A stretch of DNA of 5,851 nucleotides, taken from NCBI GenBank assembly GCA_041862375.1, contig JBGVTE010000103.1:1-5851 (forward strand), given 5' to 3'. Shown piece by piece: positions 1 through 4,356 of the stretch. Position 1 is the stretch's first letter. The number at the start of each line of letters is the position of its first letter. Source of the stretch: WVZL01 sp041862375 (GTDB taxonomy: Bacteria > Acidobacteriota > Aminicenantia > Aminicenantales > Aminicenantaceae). The notes under the pieces were generated by a model. The model ran no database searches and had not been told where the DNA came from. It worked only from the letters and a program-made list of their open reading frames with translations. A program made the position numbers and the translations under genes.

Positions 1-73
1 CCCCCATGAGCCAATTAACTTGAGATAATCCCCTCTCTGACATTTGATACTAATTCAAGCATATGAATTCAAT

Positions 74-102
74 TTGACTCTACCTTGATTTATTGTTATT
101 TT
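74..102 (+). promoter_or_regulatory. sigma70-type promoter upstream of kinase stub
   Basis: A -35 box TTGACT (74-79) and a -10 box TATTTT (97-102) are separated by 17 nt. The predicted start of transcription is near 109, about 22 nt ahead of the GTG start of the next gene. The flanking AATTTGACTC is shared with the repeats at 2310 and 2936, so this may be a recurring promoter module or a trace of the same repeat family. Nothing supportable is seen in bases 1-73. Confidence 0.5.
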
Positions 103-130
103 ATTGTCAGGTTGGCTTAGAGGGAAAACA

Positions 131-355
131 GTGGCCATCAAATGTTCTAAGTGTCATTCGGATAACATAGATACTGCACGTTTTTGTAGCAATTGTGCAG
201 CCCCAATTCAGCCATCAGAGAAAGTTTCTCACACCAAGACCATTGAAACACCCAAAGAAGGATTAACCACAGGCTCTGACTTAACCGGTGGATACCAGAT
301 TATTGAGGAGCTTGGAAAGGGAGGAATGGGAGTTCTAAAGAAAGAAGACAGATGA
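131..355 (+). pseudogene. truncated zinc-ribbon serine/threonine kinase, N-terminal stub
   Basis: The 74-residue product starts with a zinc ribbon (CSKC at 5-8 and CSNC at 19-22), continues through a Thr/Lys-rich linker, and ends in the first strand and glycine-rich loop of a Hanks-type kinase (GGYQIIEELGKGGMG, residues 53-67). Six residues later it stops, with no VAIK lysine, catalytic loop or DFG. A kinase domain needs about 260 residues, so this cannot be an active kinase. None of the three frames downstream resumes the kinase, which points to deletion or replacement rather than a single frameshift. I chose GTG at 131 because AGAGGG (119-124) sits 6 nt upstream; TTG at 104 is possible but lacks an SD. 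The stop overlaps the next start as ATGA, so translation of the stub may now only couple to the lipoprotein gene. Family and truncation are confident; residual function is unknown. Confidence 0.75.
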
Positions 356-999
356 GAACCAAAATTTTGGCTATTGTATTGATTTGTTTATTTCTTATCT
401 GCTGTACAGCTTATAGATTGCATTATGATATTGCACTTGTTGATGTGGAAAGACCTGAAGAAGCAAAAGAAAGATATGGTGAACGAAAAATAATCAGATT
501 AGAAGAAGCGTACTATAAATATGCATTTGAGGATGAAATGATTAAGATTCTTTGGATAATCCATCCAACTCATTTAGAATTTTTAATGAGAAATAAGACA
601 AATCATTCAATTAGAATTTTATGGGATGAAGGAGCCTATGTCGATGAATCAAGCATTAGTCATAGGATAATTCATGGAAAGGTTAAATTTGATGATAGAA
701 CCAAATCAATTCCACCAGGTATTGTTGTTAGAGAGGGCATTTTAATTGCTGAAGTTTTGCCTGCAGATTATATAACAGATTCCAAATTGATAGGATCTAG
801 GATAAATCCTTTATTGCCTTATGAATATAAATATTTTGTTCGTAAGAAGGAAAGCGATTTTAAACAGTTCTTAGAAGATTCAGCAGAGAAAGTTGGTAAA
901 ACAATTCAATTGTTATTACCACTTCAAATAGAAGGAGTTATACACGATTATATTTTTATATTTAAAATAAATGATGTTGAATTAGCTAAAGAAAAGTGA
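352..999 (+). CDS. probable lipoprotein of unknown function
   Basis: The 215-residue product begins with a short basic N-terminus (MRTK), a hydrophobic core (residues 5-16) and LICC at 15-18. This fits a type II signal peptide with lipidation at Cys18. The Cys at the -1 position is unusual for a lipobox, so the lipidation call is probable only. The mature part is rich in charged residues and beta-type segments (for example ILWIIHPTHLEFLMRNKTNHSIRI split across residues 65-88) and ends in a VHDYIF-like strand pattern (HDYIFIFKINDVEL). It has no further membrane helix and no catalytic motif I recognise. The reading frame is intact. The start overlaps the kinase stub stop by 4 nt; only a weak purine-rich SD (AAGAAAG region) precedes it, so translation may rely on coupling from the stub. 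I infer transcription from the promoter at 74-102. Confidence 0.7.
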   Translation: MRTKILAIVLICLFLICCTAYRLHYDIALVDVERPEEAKERYGERKIIRLEEAYYKYAFEDEMIKILWIIHPTHLEFLMRNKTNHSIRILWDEGAYVDESSISHRIIHGKVKFDDRTKSIPPGIVVREGILIAEVLPADYITDSKLIGSRINPLLPYEYKYFVRKKESDFKQFLEDSAEKVGKTIQLLLPLQIEGVIHDYIFIFKINDVELAKEK

Positions 1000-1007
1000 G
1001 ATGGCGA

Positions 1008-1057
1008 GTGGAGACCAGTTGCCCGGCCTCCGATACTGAAAATGACGTGTTGGCCAC
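1008..1057. other. GC-richer dyad segment downstream of lipoprotein gene
   Basis: This stretch is noticeably richer in G and C than its AT-rich surroundings. GTGG (1008-1011) can pair with CCAC (1054-1057). Inside it, GGAG (1010-1013) and CC (1015-1016) can pair with CTCC (1028-1031) and GG (1025-1026), as an alternative to the outer helix. There is no T run after either helix, so a simple terminator is not supported. It could be a structured RNA 3' end, a mobile-element relic or chance pairing. Confidence 0.25.
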
Positions 1058-1132
1058 GAAGTAATGCCTCATATGATTAACGAATAGGGATAAAAGAATT
1101 CTTAGTAAGGGAAACTTCGGAGCTTAGATTAA

Positions 1133-1306
1133 TTATTTGCTTATGGTTTTAGCTTCCATAGCCAATGTGTTAGCTATGATTTTATATCCTGCTTTTTTGC
1201 CGATTTTAAGTATATCGACAACGGAAGATGAAGCAATCATGTTAAAGCCAATAATAGTAAAAAGGGTAGATATCATTAAAATTGCTGCTTTAGCTTTTAA
1301 TTTCAT
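1133..1306 (-). CDS. small exported or membrane-anchored peptide, unknown function
   Basis: A 57-codon minus-strand gene begins at ATG 1306-1304 and ends at TAA 1135-1133. A strong SD, GAGGAGAA (1318-1311), ends 4 nt before the start codon, with its GGAG core 6 nt away. A promoter with consensus hexamers lies at 1364-1390, giving a leader of about 50 nt. The product starts MKLKAKAAILMISTLFTI, a basic N-terminus followed by a hydrophobic stretch (about residues 8-30), as in a Sec signal peptide or membrane anchor. The remaining roughly 27-32 residues are lysine-rich (DILKIGKKAGYKIIANTL). I do not recognise the family. The overlapping plus-strand frame has no SD and its hydrophobicity mirrors this gene, so I treat it as a shadow. 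The gene is convergent with the lipoprotein gene. Translation signals are strong; function is unknown, and a secreted peptide is only one possibility. Confidence 0.65.
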   Translation of the reverse strand: MKLKAKAAILMISTLFTIIGFNMIASSSVVDILKIGKKAGYKIIANTLAMEAKTISK

Positions 1307-1363
1307 TTTATTCTCCTCTATTAATTTTAATATTGATTCAATATGTCTATTAATTCTATAAAG

Positions 1364-1390
1364 ATTATAATATTAATAGTATAATGTCAA
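1364..1390 (-). promoter_or_regulatory. promoter of the minus-strand small gene
   Basis: Read on the minus strand, TTGACA (1390-1385) and TATAAT (1369-1364) both match the sigma70 consensus perfectly. Their spacing is 15 nt, 2 nt short of optimal, which may lower activity or make it dependent on an activator or on supercoiling. The predicted start of transcription is near 1357. Confidence 0.55.
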
Positions 1391-1566
1391 GTTAAATTTT
1401 AATTCTCTTATAAATAGACTCACTGTAGTGCACAAAGGCCTGTTTTTTTAAGAAGGCAATCTTGAAATGAAAGGCTCCTTTAAGCCAACTGAAAGCCATG
1501 AATTTAAAGCATATTAGGAAAAATGGCTGGGGAGCGGGTATTGTCAGTATTGTTGTCTTTTTATCT

Positions 1567-1596
1567 TTGACATCAGATTTTTTTCTGTGATATAAG
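1567..1596 (+). promoter_or_regulatory. extended -10 promoter of the NYN gene
   Basis: TTGACA (1567-1572) is followed after 18 nt by TATAAG (1591-1596), preceded by TGA (1588-1590), an extended -10 element. The predicted transcript starts near 1603, so the AAGGAGG at 1608-1614 would lie almost at the 5' end of the mRNA, 34 nt from the real start codon. Confidence 0.6.
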
Positions 1597-1648
1597 GTTT
1601 ACTTAGAAAGGAGGATTAGTTCATAGTTAATAATAGGGCAAGTTGCAA

Positions 1649-2176
1649 ATGACTAGAAAGACAGTTACCCATATTTATAAAGGACAGAGAATCGGAGTCT
1701 TTGTCGATGTACAGAATATGTACTATTCTGCAAAATTTTTATACAAAGCAAAGGTCAATTTTAAGACGATACTCAAAGAAGCAGTAAGGGGGAGGCATCT
1801 TATACGGGCAATAGCCTACGTGATAAAGGCAGATGTAAAAGATGAAATCAATTTTTTTGAGGCACTTAAGAGCTTAGGTTATGAAGTCAAAGCAAAAGAC
1901 CTTCAAGTTTTTTACGGAGGGGCAAAAAAAGGTGATTGGGATATCGGAATAGCAATGGATACCATTGAACTTGCTCCAAAGCTTGATGCGATCGTTCTTG
2001 TTAGCGGAGATGGAGATTTTGTGCCACTGGTCCAGCATCTGAAGCATGCTATTGGTTGTTATGTGGAGGTTATGGCTTTCAAGAAATCAAGTTCCCAGAA
2101 GCTGATTGAAGAAGCGGATAATTTCATTGATATGGACTTCAATCAGGAGATGTTTTTACTTCCTGGTAGTAAATAA
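1649..2176 (+). CDS. NYN-domain (LabA/DUF88-like) PIN-fold ribonuclease-like protein
   Basis: The 175-residue protein is essentially one NYN domain. The N-terminal strand carries VFVDVQN (Asp20, Asn23), followed by KGDWDIGIAMD (residues 94-104, Asp98) and the signature VLVSGDGDF (residues 116-124, Asp121 and Asp123). These acidic positions form the metal site of PIN/NYN-fold nucleases, and all are present, so it should be competent for metal-dependent RNA cleavage. Family members act on RNA in the cytoplasm and are often only roughly characterised. Three in-frame stops at 1628, 1631 and 1634 limit the start to TTG 1643 or ATG 1649; I prefer ATG, although the nearby SD is only AGGG (1635-1638). 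A much better AAGGAGG lies 34 nt upstream and is not usable directly. The gene has its own promoter and no obvious partner gene beside it, so it is probably monocistronic. The family call is firm; the RNA target is unknown. Confidence 0.9.
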   Translation: MTRKTVTHIYKGQRIGVFVDVQNMYYSAKFLYKAKVNFKTILKEAVRGRHLIRAIAYVIKADVKDEINFFEALKSLGYEVKAKDLQVFYGGAKKGDWDIGIAMDTIELAPKLDAIVLVSGDGDFVPLVQHLKHAIGCYVEVMAFKKSSSQKLIEEADNFIDMDFNQEMFLLPGSK

Positions 2177-2212
2177 GAAGGCCGTATTCTCCTCTATTTT
2201 TTCGTCTCTATT

Positions 2213-2329
2213 TCATAATTTCAGCAATATACCCATATCCTCCAACCGAGAATAAATCTGAGATAACCGCCTATCTAAAATATATGGTACTGAACTAAAG
2301 CACATAAATAATTTGACTCCTATCTTCAT
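2213..2329 (-). pseudogene. possible short coding relic, minus strand
   Basis: A 38-codon minus-strand frame opens inside repeat A and ends at 2213. Its C-terminal part reads like real protein sequence (ILDRRLSQIYSRLEDMGILL). There is no good SD for the first ATG; an AGGAG lies about 11 nt before an internal ATG. I cannot assign a family. It may be the tail of a lost gene or chance. Confidence 0.2.
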
Positions 2330-2346
2330 AATTGATATTCTTTGCC
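2310..2346 (+). repeat. dispersed repeat copy A with promoter-like core
   Basis: This 37-nt unit matches copy B (2936-2973) at 34 positions, with 2 substitutions and 3 single-base indels. It contains TTGACT (2313-2318), a 17-nt spacer and TATTCT (2336-2341), a good sigma70 promoter arrangement about 95 nt ahead of the next plus-strand gene. The similarity extends past the hexamers into the spacer and the GCC downstream, more than two unrelated promoters would share. Confidence 0.6.
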
Positions 2347-2385
2347 AAGCCAGTTGAGAGGATTTATTGTGGTGATTAAAGGAAA

Positions 2386-2442
2386 ATGAATAAAATAAGA
2401 ATAAAAGTAGTAATCATACATGGAGAGATTGCCGATGGATAA
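2386..2442 (+). CDS. possible 18-codon leader peptide overlapping the next start
   Basis: ATG at 2386 opens an 18-residue frame (MNKIRIKVVIIHGEIADG) whose TAA (2440-2442) lies just past the ATG of the membrane protein at 2435, an 8-nt overlap. AAGGA precedes it but only 2 nt away, which is too close for a strong site. If translated, it would couple to the downstream gene. This is weakly supported. Confidence 0.2.
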   Translation: MNKIRIKVVIIHGEIADG

Positions 2443-2641
2443 ATCAATTTTTATTATATTTTTAATTCCATTCTTTCTTTTAATCCTTGCATTGCTTATT
2501 TGGAGCCTTGTTTGGGTTTATGGGGATGCTGAGAGACGAGGTAAACCCGGTTGGCTTGTTGTTTTACTGGTTTTATTTCTTGATTGGCCAATAAGTCTTA
2601 TTGTTTGGCTGGTATTTCGTCCGGAAGTGAAATCGGGTTAG
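2435..2641 (+). CDS. PLDc_N-like two-helix membrane mini-protein
   Basis: The 68-residue product has a hydrophobic segment at about 4-29, a short polar loop with YGDAERRGKPGW (about 30-41) and a second hydrophobic segment at about 41-61, ending in VFRPEVKSG. The aromatic, D-x-x-x-RGKPxW, hydrophobic, RP order matches the small membrane proteins related to the N-terminal domain of phospholipase D nucleases (PLDc_N), which occur alone in many bacteria without known function. I chose ATG 2435 because GGAGAG (2422-2427) sits 7 nt upstream. An in-frame ATG at 2420 has no SD and would add five residues. The gene stands alone between the two repeat copies; a plausible promoter lies in repeat A. It would sit in the cytoplasmic membrane; its role cannot be read from the sequence. 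Confidence 0.7.
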   Translation: MDKSIFIIFLIPFFLLILALLIWSLVWVYGDAERRGKPGWLVVLLVLFLDWPISLIVWLVFRPEVKSG

Positions 2642-2744
2642 TAGAAGTAACTTTATAAGTCACTAAAGATACTGTAAACAAGGAGAGCTTGTCCCCCTAT
2701 AATCATGGAGGGGATACTTTGTCTGAGTAATTCCCGGGCAATCT

Positions 2745-2763
2745 TTTCAAGAAGTTCTTGAAA
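2745..2763. repeat. perfect 9-bp inverted repeat
   Basis: TTTCAAGAA (2745-2753) and TTCTTGAAA (2755-2763) are perfect complements around one central base. A 1-nt loop cannot form an RNA hairpin without opening inner pairs, so a DNA-level dyad, such as a binding site for a dimeric protein, is more likely. It also spans the last codons of the minus-strand relic, so chance is possible. Confidence 0.4.
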
Positions 2764-2950
2764 CACTATTTACCACCTTAGCGATTTTCAAATCAAATTC
2801 TAGCCCTTCGAGGGCGTCTTTGAGTAGAAAAGCGCCAAGAGAGACTGCTTCTTCATACATAGCGTCAATAAGACGGAAATTTTTGCGTGGCAGAAAACCG
2901 GAAGTTTTTGCATGGCATTGACATCTAAGTGTTTCAAATTGACTCCTGTC
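2747..2950 (-). pseudogene. C-terminal remnant of an unidentified protein gene
   Basis: The minus-strand frame from 2950 to the TGA at 2749-2747 is open for 67 codons. Its later half reads as convincing protein: RKNFRLIDAMYEEAV, then SLGAFLLKDALEG, then LEFDLKIAKVVNSV. There is no start codon with an SD near its beginning, and a TGA directly upstream lies inside repeat B, so the 5' part of the gene has been lost. I have an impression of similar C-termini in uncharacterised bacterial proteins but cannot name a family. The relic starts right where the repeat ends, which suggests the repeat or a rearrangement at it caused the truncation. Confidence 0.5.
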
Positions 2951-2973
2951 TCATAAATTGATATTCTTTTGCC
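2936..2973 (+). repeat. dispersed repeat copy B with promoter-like core
   Basis: This is the partner of copy A at 2310-2346, in the same orientation. It contains TTGACT (2939-2944), a 17-nt spacer and TATTCT (2962-2967). It lies about 290 nt ahead of the PurL-like gene and could supply a distal promoter for that operon. On the minus strand it reads AGGAGTCAATTTGAA. I recall similar phrases near REP-type elements, but no transposase is present here to support that. Confidence 0.6.
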
Positions 2974-3177
2974 GAATAAGCTAAGGCAATGGGAATAAAG
3001 CAGCCTAAATTCTATTATAATAATCCTTATGATACTCTCTATTGCATTACTTGTGCTACATTCCTTACACATCCTCTGTGAAAGCTGATGTTTATTGTGC
3101 CAGGACTCTCAGAGCTCCAATCGAAGAGTTCTTCACTGGGTCATTTTAGGTGTGATTTGCTTCTTTCTTAAAATTTG

Positions 3178-3205
3178 TTTAACTTACACTGTCTCGTAAT
3201 AGAAT
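3178..3205 (+). promoter_or_regulatory. weak candidate promoter of the PurL/PurM-like operon
   Basis: The -10 TAGAAT (3200-3205) matches the consensus at five of six positions. The -35 TTTAAC (3178-3183), 16 nt upstream, is poor. If used, transcription would start near 3212, about 46 nt ahead of the ATG, and within the dyad described in the next entry. Confidence 0.3.
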
Positions 3206-3206
3206 T

Positions 3207-3246
3207 ATTCAAACTTGAATTAATTTTGAGAACATTCAATCTTGAG
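3207..3246 (+). promoter_or_regulatory. paired dyad sites ahead of the operon, possible operator
   Basis: ATTCAA-AC-TTGAAT (3207-3220) is a 6-bp inverted repeat. A second imperfect copy, ATTCAATCTTGAG (3234-3246), follows 27 nt later and matches the first at 11 of 13 positions. The second overlaps the SD GAGGAGG (3244-3250). Two similar sites in one phase between promoter and SD are what an operator would look like, but the sequence is AT-rich and chance is not excluded. Confidence 0.3.
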
Positions 3247-3257
3247 GAGGTTAGAAA

Positions 3258-4355
3258 ATGAACACGATTGAAAAGGCATTGATGCATGCATTATTTTCGC
3301 ATCTGCATCACAACATCGACAAGGCAATTAACTTTAAGGCAATCGAAGCTTTGAACAACCAAGTCAGCAAGATTTTTCCTAATGCTCTGATAGTAGGTCC
3401 GGGAGATGACGCAGCTGTCTTTAAATTTCCTGAAATAGATGGATCATTTGTTGCCAAGATGGAAAGCCATTGTTCTCCTTGCGTTCCAAGACCTTATGAT
3501 GCTGCGGCAACCGGAGCTGGCGGAGCAATGCGCGATGTTCTGGCAATGGGCGCAAGACCAATTTTTCTCTTGAATTTTATCGGCACTCGACCTTTACATG
3601 AGAAAGTGATTGTCGGTCCTTGTGGATTTGATGGAAAATGCACCTGCGGAAGATGTATTGAAATGACAAGCAAAGAAAGGGTTGATTTGATGGTCAAAGG
3701 CCTGAGTGACATGTGCAAAGCCATGGACGTCTTCATTATTGGCGGCGGTTTTTCAACCTCATTTTCAGACATTGTTCCCGCAGTTGTGGTTTCAGTGATT
3801 GGCAAGTTGATAACTGCAAATCCCCTGACAAAACCGGCTAAATCAGCCGGAGACAAAATCATTCTCATTGGCGAAACCGGGAATGACGGCAACGACACTC
3901 TCTACAGGGCAGGGCTTGTTGAAGAGATGAGACCTGCCGTAGCTCTGTTTGAAGAAGAAAGGCTGATTATGGAAGCAACCCTGGCTGCGTTTCGTACTGG
4001 CAAGGTAAAGGCATGCTCTGATTTAGGAGCAGCCGGTATTGGTGCAGCTGTTTGTGAATCAGCAAGGTACGGAGGCTTCGGAGCATATGTGAATTTGTCC
4101 ATCGCCCCTGTTAAGGTTGGCGATATCACGCCAGAAGAAATCATGATATGTGAAACCCAGGGGAGGATGGCAATCCAAATGGAAGCAAAAGACGTTGATG
4201 AAGTATTGACAGCTATCCGGTCCAAAGGAGCAAAAGCAGAAGTGATAGGAGAGATTATTGATGATGACAAACAGATATTCGAATACAAGGGCAAGACCGT
4301 AGCGGTTATACCAAACCGCCCTTCAAAAGCTGATTTAGAAGAGCTAGAGGCTTGA
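3258..4355 (+). CDS. half-length PurL-like AIR synthase-related protein with cysteine cluster
   Basis: The 365-residue protein has one N-terminal and one C-terminal AIRS domain in the PurL pattern. Visible motifs are GPGDDAAVF (47-55), KMESHCSP (67-74, PurL usually KxExHNHP), DAAATGAGGAMRDVLAMGARP (81-101), ETGNDGNDTL (206-215, PurL TGxDG), SDLGAAGIGAAVCES (254-268) and ICETQGRM (297-304, PurL SESQERM). PurL is about twice this length with two such halves and makes formylglycinamidine ribonucleotide using ATP and ammonia. Here the second half is absent and the HNHP signature is changed to HCSP, although the first His stays. Six cysteines (72, 75, 122, 128, 130, 133) cluster in the N-terminal domain, with the last four as Cx5CxCx2C, suggesting a metal or iron-sulfur site. 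A strong SD GAGGAGG (3244-3250) lies 7 nt upstream. The gene sits 1 nt ahead of the PurM-like gene, so I infer a complex. The superfamily is firm; the substrate is unknown. Confidence 0.85.
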   Translation: MNTIEKALMHALFSHLHHNIDKAINFKAIEALNNQVSKIFPNALIVGPGDDAAVFKFPEIDGSFVAKMESHCSPCVPRPYDAAATGAGGAMRDVLAMGARPIFLLNFIGTRPLHEKVIVGPCGFDGKCTCGRCIEMTSKERVDLMVKGLSDMCKAMDVFIIGGGFSTSFSDIVPAVVVSVIGKLITANPLTKPAKSAGDKIILIGETGNDGNDTLYRAGLVEEMRPAVALFEEERLIMEATLAAFRTGKVKACSDLGAAGIGAAVCESARYGGFGAYVNLSIAPVKVGDITPEEIMICETQGRMAIQMEAKDVDEVLTAIRSKGAKAEVIGEIIDDDKQIFEYKGKTVAVIPNRPSKADLEELEA

Positions 4356-4356
4356 T

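Larger units (their letters stand above)
2642..3257. other. 616-nt gap without an intact gene
   Basis: From left to right it holds a weak TCCCC/GGGGA hairpin (2692-2714) without a T run, a perfect 9-bp dyad (2745-2763), the C-terminal relic of a minus-strand gene (2747-2950), repeat B (2936-2973) and a regulatory-looking zone just before the PurL-like gene. Between 2974 and 3177 I see nothing supportable. A 90-codon minus-strand frame covering 2800-3072 has its SD-like AGAGG directly against the ATG and crosses the relic in the wrong frame. Confidence 0.5.

Noticed and set aside
1008..1057. Integron attC site or group II intron end
   Set aside because: No RYYYAAC/GTTRRRY core pair and no domain V-like hairpin could be found.
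1137..1361. Plus-strand 74-codon hydrophobic reading frame
   Set aside because: It has no SD, its start is poor, and it lies opposite a minus-strand gene with complete promoter and SD; its hydrophobic character is a mirror of that gene.
2692..2714. TCCCC/GGGGA hairpin as terminator of the membrane mini-protein gene
   Set aside because: The stem has only five pairs, the loop is 13 nt and no T run follows.
2800..3072. Minus-strand 90-codon reading frame
   Set aside because: AGAGG abuts its ATG with no spacing, and over 2800-2930 the convincing protein sequence is in a different minus-strand frame (the relic ending at 2747).
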